The notes: generated by a model not told the origin, from the sequence alone. A stretch of DNA of 64,000 nucleotides from Paenibacillus sp. FSL H8-0548 (GCF_038630985.1 NZ_CP152049.1:4545501-4609500); one strand, 5' to 3'. Positions 27,196 to 37,085 are shown, counted from the stretch's first letter. Translations and numbers: made by a program.

Positions 27196-30100
27196 TCAAT
27201 CCATTCTCATGAAAATTTTATAAATAACTACGGCTGCTTCTGCTCTTGTTGCTTCAGATAACGGAGCAAATATACCATTACCCTTACCGTTGATAATTCC
27301 TGCAGCCTGCATTACGGCTACACTCCTCTGTGCGTATTTCGATATGCTCCTATGATCGATGAAGGTGGACTCTCCCGTTTCACTTGTTTTTAGCCCAATA
27401 TGCTCCATCACTTTATAAGCCATCACAGCCATATCCTGTCTTGTGATCTTGTCTTGAATACCAAAGCTGCCGTCTGGTCTGCCGCTTATGATGCCTAATT
27501 GAGAGGCAGTCGCAACTTCATCATAATACCATGCGCCCTCCTTCACATCACTAAATGTCGAGGTCGCATTCGCATCAGTCAAATCAAACAAATTCATAAG
27601 CATCGTAATAAATTCTGCTCTTGTCACGAGTCCTTCTGGCGAGAAACGTTCTTCTCCTATGCCTTGAATGATTCCTCTTGCTGCCAAGCCTTCAATTGGG
27701 TCCTTTGCCCACGCAGCATTCACATCCTTGAAGCTAATGTCCGAATATGCTGCTGCATAATTGCTAAAATGCTTAGGCTTGAATTCGACCTTGCCCGTTT
27801 CCGGATTGTATCTGCCATTCATCACAGTCTCGAGCTCACTGCTGTCATTAATGTAATAAACGATCAGCTTATGCGGATTCTCCCCGTTTTGAAGTGTGTA
27901 ACTCAGTGCGACTTGAACGTCGTTACTGCCATTAAATTGACTAACCTTCTTACCATCTATCTCGAGAGTAAAATCATAGACATTAACTCCCCCCAGCTTC
28001 GCTTGAATATCTGCCGGCAAGCGGGTTATATCAACTTTTATTACAGTAATGCTGACGCTTCGCGCATCCGCTGCATGTTTAGCTATAAAATCAGTTGAGA
28101 TGGTTACCGCAGCAAGTCCAGTATCCACTTCAATGCTTTGATTCAGCTTACTCTCATTTGCCAGAATTTTTTCCACTGGAACATCCACTTTTACTTCCCT
28201 TGCGTCTTCCGTGCCTTTAACCTTAATTTTCAACTTCCCGTCTAAAATACGCTCCAACGCTTTATTTAGCGTTTCCGCAGCTAGTTGAACCGTAGTCGAA
28301 CCTTTGGCATCGATCACAGGCTGCACATTCACTTCACCATTGCTATCGATCTCAGCTTTAGGAGCAACTGGAGTTGGATTAGCAGTCGGTATCGGTGCTA
28401 CATATGTTGGTTCTGGACTTGCCGTCGGTGTCGGTACTGCGTCTGTTGGTTCTGGACTTGCCGTTGGTGTTGGTGTTGGATCTGTTGGATCTATCTGACT
28501 AAGATAAGTTACTTTTATCCAACCTACCGCAGGTTTGTCATTTCCCCTTTTTACAAGCTTTACTTCTAACAAACCATCCTTAACCTCTGCTATGAATTCT
28601 TTAATTTCCCGCTTGTCGCCAGTAACATATTCCTCCAGTACCAACTCGTGCTCGATCAAAATATCCATGATCCTGCCGCTGTGGTCCCAAGGGTCATCAA
28701 AACCGAATTCGATCTTATATTTCCCTTCTGGCACTTCAAAATGGTAAGCAAGCCCTTTTCCCATTTCATCCCCATCATATTGACGGATGGATAGATACGG
28801 ATCGGTTTCATCACTTTTCGCCCAAGTTAAATCATCATCAGCAATATACCCCCAAGAAAATCCAGTAACCGAATCTTTCCCAAATGGTTGGTCTGCCAGT
28901 GACTGCTTTATGCCGATTAAGACACCGTCTTGAATAATTTGAGCTCCTGCGTCAACATAATAATAAACATTTGGGTCAGAAGATCCAGTTGGCTTTGCTG
29001 TTAATTCTTGCGACGCCTCACTTACGTGATCAACTCGAATCGTTTTCATCACGAAATGATAGGTTACATTATTATCTAGACCACTAACGGTGTACTGCGA
29101 TAAATTCCCAGGTACAACAACAGAATGAGTGTATTGTCCTGCTGCCGTGCCGTATTCAATCTGATAAGAAGCATTAATCGTTTCGTCAAAATATAATGTG
29201 GCCTGATTTTCCCCTGATTTTATACTTTTAATTGTTGGTATGCCCGATGTACCTTGATCATAATAAACGGCTATCCAACTGATCATCGGTTTACTGTTGC
29301 CGGATTTAATGATCTTAACATTAAGCTCGCCATCACTAACTTCGACATCAACAATCCGTTTAATGTCTCTGCCCTGCCCAATAACATAATCGACTAATAC
29401 GTCCTCTCCTTCAACGTTCACCTTCATCATACGATTTGCATCATCCCATGGGTCATCAAAACCTAGCTCAAGCTTATATTTGCCATTCGGCACTTCAAAC
29501 TGGTAGCTCAGTCCATTACCATTGGTATCTCCGTCATACTGCCTAACACTTTCCCACTTCGTTTCATTTTCGTTAGCCCAAGTTTTTCCTTCATCAGCAA
29601 TATATCCCCACTTATAGCCTGTAGTCGGATCTTGTTGGTAACTCTGATCCTCTACCGTATTCCTAACACCAAATTCCTCGCCTTCTTCAAGAGTAGTCTT
29701 GCTGCTGTCTCCGGCGTCAACGTAATACAACAGTTCTTTCTCAACTTTAATCCAGCTTATCATTGGCTTCGTATTTGATTGTTTTACCATTTTCACCGTA
29801 AGCTCTCCATTAGTAACTACGGCATCAAACTGCTTGCTTTCTCGCTTGCTTCCAATAATATAATTGGATGCTTTTGTTGTTCCGTTAATAAGGATATCCA
29901 TAGCCCGGTTGTTATCATCCCACGGATCGTCAAAGCCTAAGATCACTTTGTACGTACCATTTGGCAATGTGAATTTATAGGATAATCCCTTGCCGTTCTG
30001 ATCACCATCATATTGTCGTATCGTGTCGTATGCATCCAGCATATCCGACTTTGCCCAGGTTTTATCATCATCGGCCACATATCCCCATGCTGCACCGGTA

Positions 30101-33100
30101 ACCGGATCCTCGCCGTAAGCCTGATCCTCCGTTCCATTATATACACCGAAGGCTTCCCCTTCTTCCAACTCAAATACAGATCCATCCCCGGCATCAACAT
30201 AATACATCAGCTGCGGATCACGTAATGCACGCGGCGTTGCAGAAAGCTCGTTAGAGGTAGTAATTGTAGAGCCTTGAACAGCTTCAACTACAAAATAGTA
30301 CCGCTGTTCGTTTTCAAGTCCGTTAATAACAGCATTTCCAAGGCTGCCTTCAGCTTCATGTGTGTATACACCGCTCTGGGTGCCGTACTTGACCTTATAT
30401 GATTCAGCGCCTTCTACCTCGGAATAGGTGAGCTGCATACGATGATCACCCGGCTTAACTGCATACAATTGCGGTGCCTTCATCGGGGTTGCCGGACGGC
30501 TCGCTTTGAAATAAGTGAACGCTGCGTCAGCCCAGCTATGAAAGCCTATCATGCCACTGGAATACATCGTATCTTCCAGTTCAAATTTCAAGTCCCCGTC
30601 CAAATAGGCTTGGATATGACTGCCCTCCAGCTCAACTTTTAACTCGTATATTTCGCCCAGCTTTACTGTATACGGCAATGGGGCAAGTATGTTTTCGCCG
30701 TTCTTCCTCATAAATAACACATCATTTTCAAATCCAAAGGAATAGGCGCGTTTATAATCCGTTCCTCGGAAGACAATACCCCAATCCGCTCCTGGAGAAC
30801 TATGTTTAGCTATCGCGGTAATCGTGCCGTCAATGATTGTTCTGTTCTTAATGGAGAGCTCCCCTTGATGATCTCCCCCGGATTGGTGTTTTAGTATTCC
30901 CTCCTCCACACCCCACTTGCTTACATCTTGATTATAATCAGCTGATAAAACCGTATCGTTGAATGTATCTTCCCAGATCACAATCTCATTAGTAGGAGTA
31001 ATGATTACAGGCTGTGTCGGTGCTCCAAAACCGCCAACCCCTTCTGAAGTCACCTGGAAGGCATATTCCTGCTGATTAGTTAAGTTTGAAATGGTCATAT
31101 TGTTTTTCACTAAATACTCGGAATCAGTCATCGTGTTTAACTCTGACAAACCATACTCAAGCTCGAAGCTTTCTGCGCCTTCAACATCCGAGAACTCAAC
31201 TTGAGCTTTCTCATTTCCAGGTATTACAAATAGCTTATTCGGCGCATCAATTTTCGGGACAACCTCAGCTTCTGTCGATACAGGACCTTCTTCGTCCCCA
31301 TCTTGGGCATGAATGGCTATATAATACGTCGATCCGTTCTCCAAGCCTCTTACAATGTGGGAAAGTTTAGTTTTCCCATTTACAGCTGCAGTAAACGAAT
31401 CTTGATATTTACCGCTCTCAGTTCCCCATTGAATGACATAATCAGGCACATTAGGGTCACTAGTGAATGTAACTTCAAAACCGCCATCCGATGGGAAAAC
31501 CGTTACATCCTGAGGCGCGATTAATGAAGGGGTGACCATCACTTCGTTAGAGATCAAGCTTTCTCCGTTTTCATTTAGCGCTGTGACAGCTAAATAATAG
31601 TTCGTATTATTCACTAAATTCGAAAGGGTAAAGGTGGTGCTGAGAAACGATTCGCTCACTTGTGTCAAATCTCCAGGCGCTGTGCCGTATTTCACTTTGT
31701 ACGCTTGCGCGCCTGCCACACCATCGATCTTAATTTGAGCAGCCTTATTCAGCGGAACAATAGAAATCACGTTCGGTTGTTTAGGCGCTTCATCGACGGG
31801 ATAATACTCCCCCTGAAGCGTTACGATGGATTTAGCAGGAAGCGTGTAAACGAAAGATCCCTCTTTATTAGGCAAAATCATCGATTGCTCCGCTAAATCC
31901 AGTGATTCCGATGTGACGTAAGGGGTTAATTGATAAACTTCATATCCTTCAGGCAATTGTTCAATTTGAATCGAAACCTGCTTGGCCTCATTGGAATTAT
32001 TCACGTATACGTTGGTGATTTTCCGGTCCTGCTCGTGGATATAGGCAGATCCCATAAGTCCATAAGGTTCGTTATCGTTTAGACCCAGTACACCAATGCG
32101 CTTTGCACCTGGCCGAATGAATTTGCTGAAATTCCCCATACCCCACAGCATCTTGGATTCATAAATGGTCTGCTCATCGCCAGGCAATTTATAATCGGTA
32201 TAGATCAAACCGTCCTTATAATCTTCCTTCGATACCGCAGTCCACCATTGCCATGCCGATGCGTTAGCCCTTGTCAAATCATAGTGGATCGTCCTTGCCA
32301 TAACTAATGCCGGGTCGATCCCCAAATCTCTGCCGTTGCCAGGCAAGTCCCCTCCGCTACCTAGAATACAATACTCTGTCACCCAATATCGTACCAACGG
32401 GTCCATTTCCTGCAAATTTTCCCATAATAAATCACGCAAATAGCCTAGCCGATCGCCGTTCACAGCATCTTTATGGTCAGACCAGTAGGAATGAGACGCA
32501 ATTTTATGGTCAATTTTACCTGCAATTTCGCTGTCTCCCAACAGATCTTTGATATACTCGCGGTATTTACCAACATTCAGTGAATTGGCTCCTCCTGAGT
32601 ATTGTTGCTTATTGTCATTAGCGTTTGTCGATGTCGCCATGAATTGTTGATAATACGAATCATCAAGCAATGAAGTGATCTCCACTCCGTCAGGCGCACT
32701 TATTTTGGCTCCAAGATTTCGTTCTGAAAGTTCATCATAGAGTGCATGAATAACACTCTTAATATCCTCATTGTTATACCGATTGGCTTCTTGACCCGCT
32801 TTATTCCAATCCCACGTAGGTTCATTGATAGGACTGATGTAATCAAATTCGATACCTTTTTCATCTTTAAAATGCTCCAGAACATCGGATACAAATATTG
32901 CAAAATCATCAATATAGCTCGGATTTAAATTTGTTGACCCTACACTTGCATCCGGTTGTGCGTGACCATTCTTGGTCATCCAAACTGGAGGGCTGTTGAC
33001 AAAAGCAATTAAGGTATCAACGCCTCGAGCCTCAGCTGCATCCAAGAACCATTGCTGTCCTGCTTGCTTGGACCAATCATATGGACCTGATTCCGTTTGT

Positions 33101-33444
33101 TTAAAGGACTCTGAACGACGCCATGGGTTCGAAATAATGGTCTGATCGGTTTCCGTAGACCCCGCTCCAATATTGAAACGCCAAGACGATAATCCAATTC
33201 CTTTTTCAACGGAGAATAATAAATCTGCTACTCTGTTCTTATTTTCTTCAGACCATTCTTTACCAAGGGGATCCATCGACCAAGCATCGGAGGCTCCGAA
33301 ATTCTCAATCGTTTGATTAATTTGACTCGCATCAATAGTTACGGATATCGGTGATTCAGCAGTTGCAGCTACCGGTTGAATATTTAACATCGATGAAGCA
33401 ACTAACAGGGAAAGTACTCCTATCCCGAATCGTCTTAGCATCAT
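27196..33444 (-). CDS. Giant secreted GH30-like glycosidase with Fn3, beta-sandwich repeats and SLH anchor
   Basis: A 2082-residue cell-surface enzyme. A signal peptide (1-27, cut near VAATAES) is followed by a GH30-like barrel to about 555. The likely acid is Glu in SPINEPTWDWN (about 207) and the nucleophile Glu in YWVTEYCILG (about 356), as in endo-beta-1,6-galactanases. Three fibronectin III domains follow, then a lectin-like domain (about 825-985), another Fn3, and three related domains starting YYVDAG (about 1078, 1238, 1490), the last two separated by an Fn3. A Pro-Thr linker (about 1650-1690) leads to a C-terminal domain and three SLH repeats (about 1900-2082) that would bind cell-wall polymer. 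GGGAGATAAT precedes ATGATG. The substrate is inferred as a plant galactan or arabinogalactan. Confidence 0.85.
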   Translation of the reverse strand: MMLRRFGIGVLSLLVASSMLNIQPVAATAESPISVTIDASQINQTIENFGASDAWSMDPLGKEWSEENKNRVADLLFSVEKGIGLSSWRFNIGAGSTETDQTIISNPWRRSESFKQTESGPYDWSKQAGQQWFLDAAEARGVDTLIAFVNSPPVWMTKNGHAQPDASVGSTNLNPSYIDDFAIFVSDVLEHFKDEKGIEFDYISPINEPTWDWNKAGQEANRYNNEDIKSVIHALYDELSERNLGAKISAPDGVEITSLLDDSYYQQFMATSTNANDNKQQYSGGANSLNVGKYREYIKDLLGDSEIAGKIDHKIASHSYWSDHKDAVNGDRLGYLRDLLWENLQEMDPLVRYWVTEYCILGSGGDLPGNGRDLGIDPALVMARTIHYDLTRANASAWQWWTAVSKEDYKDGLIYTDYKLPGDEQTIYESKMLWGMGNFSKFIRPGAKRIGVLGLNDNEPYGLMGSAYIHEQDRKITNVYVNNSNEAKQVSIQIEQLPEGYEVYQLTPYVTSESLDLAEQSMILPNKEGSFVYTLPAKSIVTLQGEYYPVDEAPKQPNVISIVPLNKAAQIKIDGVAGAQAYKVKYGTAPGDLTQVSESFLSTTFTLSNLVNNTNYYLAVTALNENGESLISNEVMVTPSLIAPQDVTVFPSDGGFEVTFTSDPNVPDYVIQWGTESGKYQDSFTAAVNGKTKLSHIVRGLENGSTYYIAIHAQDGDEEGPVSTEAEVVPKIDAPNKLFVIPGNEKAQVEFSDVEGAESFELEYGLSELNTMTDSEYLVKNNMTISNLTNQQEYAFQVTSEGVGGFGAPTQPVIITPTNEIVIWEDTFNDTVLSADYNQDVSKWGVEEGILKHQSGGDHQGELSIKNRTIIDGTITAIAKHSSPGADWGIVFRGTDYKRAYSFGFENDVLFMRKNGENILAPLPYTVKLGEIYELKVELEGSHIQAYLDGDLKFELEDTMYSSGMIGFHSWADAAFTYFKASRPATPMKAPQLYAVKPGDHRMQLTYSEVEGAESYKVKYGTQSGVYTHEAEGSLGNAVINGLENEQRYYFVVEAVQGSTITTSNELSATPRALRDPQLMYYVDAGDGSVFELEEGEAFGVYNGTEDQAYGEDPVTGAAWGYVADDDKTWAKSDMLDAYDTIRQYDGDQNGKGLSYKFTLPNGTYKVILGFDDPWDDNNRAMDILINGTTKASNYIIGSKRESKQFDAVVTNGELTVKMVKQSNTKPMISWIKVEKELLYYVDAGDSSKTTLEEGEEFGVRNTVEDQSYQQDPTTGYKWGYIADEGKTWANENETKWESVRQYDGDTNGNGLSYQFEVPNGKYKLELGFDDPWDDANRMMKVNVEGEDVLVDYVIGQGRDIKRIVDVEVSDGELNVKIIKSGNSKPMISWIAVYYDQGTSGIPTIKSIKSGENQATLYFDETINASYQIEYGTAAGQYTHSVVVPGNLSQYTVSGLDNNVTYHFVMKTIRVDHVSEASQELTAKPTGSSDPNVYYYVDAGAQIIQDGVLIGIKQSLADQPFGKDSVTGFSWGYIADDDLTWAKSDETDPYLSIRQYDGDEMGKGLAYHFEVPEGKYKIEFGFDDPWDHSGRIMDILIEHELVLEEYVTGDKREIKEFIAEVKDGLLEVKLVKRGNDKPAVGWIKVTYLSQIDPTDPTPTPTASPEPTDAVPTPTASPEPTYVAPIPTANPTPVAPKAEIDSNGEVNVQPVIDAKGSTTVQLAAETLNKALERILDGKLKIKVKGTEDAREVKVDVPVEKILANESKLNQSIEVDTGLAAVTISTDFIAKHAADARSVSITVIKVDITRLPADIQAKLGGVNVYDFTLEIDGKKVSQFNGSNDVQVALSYTLQNGENPHKLIVYYINDSSELETVMNGRYNPETGKVEFKPKHFSNYAAAYSDISFKDVNAAWAKDPIEGLAARGIIQGIGEERFSPEGLVTRAEFITMLMNLFDLTDANATSTFSDVKEGAWYYDEVATASQLGIISGRPDGSFGIQDKITRQDMAVMAYKVMEHIGLKTSETGESTFIDHRSISKYAQRSVAVMQAAGIINGKGNGIFAPLSEATRAEAAVVIYKIFMRMD

Positions 33445-33665
33445 ATTATCTCCCTTTCATATCAATAATGAATGCGCTTACTTTTCTCCGTAAAGGCTCT
33501 GTTCTTGTCACCTTTCCACTATATCCCCGCCCCACCACCTTCAAACTTCAAGTAGAAGATTCTTAATTTAATCATGAAGTGAGGAAATCACAACATCATT
33601 AAATCCATCCTACGGAAACTATCCTAGAAAATAAGAGCCGAAAGCTTCCTTTCCTCATTTTCAGC

Positions 33666-33707
33666 CCTCTTATGAAACCGATTTCCTGAAATGGGTTTCA
33701 TAAGAGG
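33666..33707. repeat. Perfect 14-bp inverted repeat upstream of the giant glycosidase
   Basis: CCTCTTATGAAACC (33666-33679) is exactly complementary to GGTTTCATAAGAGG (33694-33707), and the loop itself holds ATTTC and GAAAT. It lies about 220 bp before the glycosidase start in a 395-bp gap with no gene. It could be an operator or a terminator. Confidence 0.6.
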
Positions 33708-33773
33708 TTTGAAAATATTTTAATCCCTATATTATTGGGTGTCAACAGATATTTATTGAGGCATGCTGACGTA

Positions 33774-33806
33774 AAAAAAGAGATCAACCCTGCGATCAGG
33801 TTAATC
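33774..33806 (-). terminator. Terminator of the acetylesterase gene
   Basis: Read leftward, GATTAACCTG pairs with CAGGGTTGATC around ATCG with one bulge, and TCTTTTTTT follows. Confidence 0.8.
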
Positions 33807-33839
33807 CCTTCCTCATGAATACCTCAGCCAATTGCCTAG

Positions 33840-34949
33840 TTAAATCCCCTTTAAATATAAAGACAGAGGCGATAATTGCAGCTCACGTACGCTTTCCGCC
33901 ACCAAGCCTGCAATAGCAATACCGCCAAGCTCTTGGAAATGAGTGTCATCCTGTGCTCCTTCTGGAAAATGTATGAACTCTCCAGGGTAAGCCCACATGA
34001 ACAATGACTTTGAGGGCTCATCGCCCCATTTCTCATACAATGCCTTGCTCTTCGCTGCCAAATCAATTAACGGTACATTCAGCTCAGCCGCAAGCTCCTT
34101 CATCCCGAGTAAATAATCGCCATGTGTATCAATAATTAGGCCCTGTGCATCAAACTTGCGGCGATGCATCGGCGTAATAAGTACAGGTCTTGCTCCGCGC
34201 GCGCGCGCCTCTTCCACATACACAGTCAGCATTTCCTTATAACTGCCGAAAGGATCTGTAGCGCGCTCCGCATCCTGCTTCTGATCATTATGACCGAACT
34301 GAATCCACAAATAGTCGCTCGGCTTTATTTGCTCCAGTATAGCAGCAAGTCTGCCTTCATTAATGAAGCTTCTTGAGCTCCGCCCCGACTTCGCATGATT
34401 ATCAATTGCGATCTCCGTTTTAAAATAGAGCGGAAGCATCTGTCCCCAGCCGGCATAAGGAAAGGTGTCCTGATCCGTTACTGTAGAGTCGCCTGCGAGA
34501 TAAATCGTCGTCGCTTGCTTCGCCTCATCGATCTGAAGCGCATTGATACGCGGTGCAATGCCTGAGAATGCAAGGCGCACACGTCCATCCGTTACTTTAA
34601 CTGTAAAGCTGTGCACCATATACTGACCTGCCGAGGTCGCAGCCTTGTTTAGCACGATGCGGCCTACGCCATATTTTAAAGTGGTGCTCGTAGGCGCTAT
34701 TGCATCTCCAATGGTAGCTGTTATCGTATATAGCCCATTTGGCAGATCAACCGTAAATACAGCCTCCAACGGGATGCAGAAAGCGCCGTGCAGACGGTCA
34801 GACTCATCACGATTACGCGAGCTGACTCGATCATTGGACTCGAAGCCATAACCCGTCACATCGTCATATAGCGTGCTTGGAAGCACTTGTACATAGGGCG
34901 AAGCAGGCGCGCTTCCAATTCCAAAATCAAATTTTAACGAAACTGTCAT
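33840..34949 (-). CDS. CE12-type rhamnogalacturonan acetylesterase (SGNH hydrolase)
   Basis: A 369-residue esterase that would remove acetyl groups from rhamnogalacturonan or similar pectin. The N-terminal beta-domain (LKFDFGIGSAPASPYVQV, GYGFESNDRVSSRNRD) is typical of bacterial CE12 enzymes. The SGNH core has IYLAGDSTVTDQ (Ser nucleophile), FGHNDQKQDAERATDPFGSY (Asn block) and DDTHFQELGG (Asp and His). No signal peptide is seen, so it may act on imported oligomers. The ATG at 34949 was chosen because GAGG lies upstream; a TTG seven codons earlier is less likely. It lies beside the giant glycosidase, upstream in the same direction, but with its own terminator. Confidence 0.9.
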   Translation of the reverse strand: MTVSLKFDFGIGSAPASPYVQVLPSTLYDDVTGYGFESNDRVSSRNRDESDRLHGAFCIPLEAVFTVDLPNGLYTITATIGDAIAPTSTTLKYGVGRIVLNKAATSAGQYMVHSFTVKVTDGRVRLAFSGIAPRINALQIDEAKQATTIYLAGDSTVTDQDTFPYAGWGQMLPLYFKTEIAIDNHAKSGRSSRSFINEGRLAAILEQIKPSDYLWIQFGHNDQKQDAERATDPFGSYKEMLTVYVEEARARGARPVLITPMHRRKFDAQGLIIDTHGDYLLGMKELAAELNVPLIDLAAKSKALYEKWGDEPSKSLFMWAYPGEFIHFPEGAQDDTHFQELGGIAIAGLVAESVRELQLSPLSLYLKGI

Positions 34950-35108
34950 GTGTACACCATCCTCAGTCAAAGTTGTCCTATTCTAAGAATAGCAAATCAT
35001 GGTAGAATGTGAAGTTAATTTTCCAACTATTTTGTTCGAAATTCAGTCACGTCGCACAGGGATGTGGAGGAGCCTCTGCAAACCATGCATTCATATAACC
35101 GTCAAAAT

Positions 35109-35136
35109 TTGCGTTAGCTGTAGAATTCCGTATACT
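35109..35136 (+). promoter_or_regulatory. Promoter of the J-domain-like gene
   Basis: TTGCGT (35109-35114) and TATACT (35131-35136) with a 16-bp spacer lie 49 bp before the GTG start. Confidence 0.45.
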
Positions 35137-35184
35137 AATAGATAGGAATCATATAGGAGCTACTTACTAATTGAGGTGACACAA

Positions 35185-36084
35185 GTGGAAGAATTGAAAC
35201 AAGCCTATCAGACTATGGGACTACCTGAGCTTGCGGCGAAAGAGGAAGTGGAGAAGCGCTATACGACACTTATGCGCCAAACCCGCTCTAGAGCGCAGCG
35301 GCAAAAGGAAAACACGACGGACGCGGAGGATTCATTTGCAAAGATAACGCAGGCGTACAGGCTTATTCTTGAGTATGAGGATCGTAAGCTGACCGATGCG
35401 TTCAATGAACAGGAATATGGTAAATACAAGAAAATGGCTGGACAAGCTGAGAAAATGGATCATTTTTGGCGCTATTACAAATTCCACACATTCGGAGCTG
35501 TGTTAGCGGTTGCACTTATCATTTACGGCATATTCAGCTTTGTGAATTATCGGGAAGAGCAGGAGCGGCTAGCCAACTTGCCTCCGGTTGACTTGGATGT
35601 TTCTTTTATGGGCAATTACATGCTGACGGAGGATGCACCTAAGGAAGAGCCGATTGAAAACGCACTTTTGACAGCGTTTCCGGAATGGCAAAGGTTTGTA
35701 TCGAATCTAACGATGGTCCCTTCTGATGAGGCACAGCAATATGCCTATTTACAGAAGGCGGTGCTTATTCTAGCTACCGAGCATCCTGATATTTACATTA
35801 TGGACAAAAACATTTTTAATTGGATAGGCGGACAAGGTGTCCTGATCGAGCTTGATGATCTCGTGAATGGTGATTTCAAGCCATTAATGAAGGACGATCT
35901 TGCAATGACGCTGAACACAGAAGATGACGGCGAGCATATTTACGGCATCGATATTAGCGACAGCGCCCTTGTTGATGATATTCCATTATACAAGCAAAGC
36001 ATGATCGTCGGTATCCGTCCCGACAGCAAGAACCCGGAAAAAGCAAAGGAATTTATTAAACATTATTTAGCTACGATAAAATAG
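35185..36084 (+). CDS. J-domain-like single-pass membrane protein
   Basis: A 299-residue protein. Residues about 1-75 resemble a DnaJ J-domain (LKQAYQTMGLPELAAKEEVE, FAKITQAYRLILEYEDRK), but the HPD tripeptide that stimulates DnaK is absent; RQTRSRAQ stands in its place. A membrane segment lies at about 105-122 (FGAVLAVALIIYGIF). The C-terminal 170 residues are outside by prediction and resemble an extracytoplasmic binding-type fold (HPDIYIMDKNIFNWIGGQG). The GTG at 35185 was chosen because GAGGTGA lies about five bases upstream. Function is unknown; a co-chaperone role is doubtful without HPD. Confidence 0.75.
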   Translation: MEELKQAYQTMGLPELAAKEEVEKRYTTLMRQTRSRAQRQKENTTDAEDSFAKITQAYRLILEYEDRKLTDAFNEQEYGKYKKMAGQAEKMDHFWRYYKFHTFGAVLAVALIIYGIFSFVNYREEQERLANLPPVDLDVSFMGNYMLTEDAPKEEPIENALLTAFPEWQRFVSNLTMVPSDEAQQYAYLQKAVLILATEHPDIYIMDKNIFNWIGGQGVLIELDDLVNGDFKPLMKDDLAMTLNTEDDGEHIYGIDISDSALVDDIPLYKQSMIVGIRPDSKNPEKAKEFIKHYLATIK

Positions 36085-36097
36085 CATAACATGACGA

Positions 36098-36147
36098 AAG
36101 CAAGGAAGCCGCAGCCCTCCATAAGGAGGACAGCGGCTTCCTTGCTT
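36098..36147 (+). terminator. Strong terminator after the J-domain-like gene
   Basis: A 15-bp perfect stem (36098-36112 with 36133-36147) has a smaller inner CCTCC/GGAGG stem. It lies 14 bases after the stop codon. Confidence 0.8.
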
Positions 36148-36244
36148 CATAGAACTAATTTTGCAGCATCGTTAGCTGCGTATGACCCCATATTCGCTGT
36201 ATCACACACTGTAAAATCCCCCACTAGTTTAAGGAGAAGCAGCC

Positions 36245-36440
36245 TAGACTGCACTTAGTGCAACAGAAACCTTACATGAGAGCTGTTCCGGACGGCTACA
36301 ATGTAGTTATGCAGTAGAATTAGCTCCAAACCAACGAATTGCGCCATAAAATAGGCAAGTCATTGCACAAACTGCAATGTATGCAGGAAGTTAGGCGAGT
36401 AAGGTCGCTTATATTGTATAAAGTGCAGCGTAGCCTCGTC
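36245..36440 (+). repeat. Dispersed intergenic repeat family 2, copy C
   Basis: About 196 bp, similar to the reverse complement of 51044-51240. Both copies begin near GTGCAACAGAAACCT or TTGCAACAGAAACCT, and both end AAGTGCAG(C/T)GTAGCCTCG. The middle has diverged more. It lies in a 450-bp gap between a terminator and the pentapeptide gene, with no coding frame. Confidence 0.7.
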
Positions 36441-36533
36441 TTAAAAAGTTGTTTCATGGATTGAACAATCTATATAAGGTGAACTAGCCAGATGCAGTCT
36501 TTATTTATACTATTTTCGTCCCCTGCTATTTCG

Positions 36534-36956
36534 TTATTCAGCAGATGCATACTTTTTTATTAATTCCTCGATATTTACGCCATTGATGACCAAACCAGAA
36601 ATATTACAGTTCTCCAAATTAGCATTCGTTAAATTACAATCATGAAACACGGCTCCTTCTAAAAGACAATTGGTGAACTGCACAGGTGTACTGTTGAATT
36701 CTACTTCTGGTTGACTGGGGTTTCCGAAGCCAATACATTGAAATCGTGCGCCGCCCCACTGCGCGCCATTAATATGAAGCTCACTCAAATTCGCATCAGA
36801 GATATTTAAGCCTGTCAAATTCACATCATTCATACTCATTCCACTGAGATTGCAGCATTCAAGCTTCAACTGCTCTGCTCGAACATTTTCGAAGCTGGAT
36901 TCTGTAATATCAGCATTCAGTACTGTAAGAACCTCTTTTTTATTTTCCAAATTCAT
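36534..36956 (-). CDS. Pentapeptide-repeat protein
   Basis: A 140-residue protein built of pentapeptide repeats of the A(D/N)LXX type: ADITESSFENV, CNLSGMSMNDVNLTGLNISD, ANLSELHINGA, and later CLLEGAVFHDC and LTNANLENCNISGL. Such repeats form a right-handed four-sided beta-helix. Some family members mimic DNA and protect gyrase, but most have no known role. A linker (WGGARFQCIGFGNPSQPEVE) interrupts the repeats. AGGAGTGA lies before the ATG. It stands alone with no operon partner. Confidence 0.85.
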   Translation of the reverse strand: MNLENKKEVLTVLNADITESSFENVRAEQLKLECCNLSGMSMNDVNLTGLNISDANLSELHINGAQWGGARFQCIGFGNPSQPEVEFNSTPVQFTNCLLEGAVFHDCNLTNANLENCNISGLVINGVNIEELIKKYASAE

Positions 36957-37085
36957 GGTTAATCACTCCTATTGAATGGTTGTTTAGATGTAATCCTTTG
37001 CTATTGATACATTCTGTATGTTCCGCGGATTTACCTTTTTACAGAAACCAGAAAAGCAATTAATAGCTGGCTGAAGTTGGTTTTC

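Noticed and set aside
28285..28569. Plus-strand frames with Trp/Cys-rich or Val/Gly-rich repeats
   Set aside because: They are the antisense of the Pro-Thr linker of the giant glycosidase.
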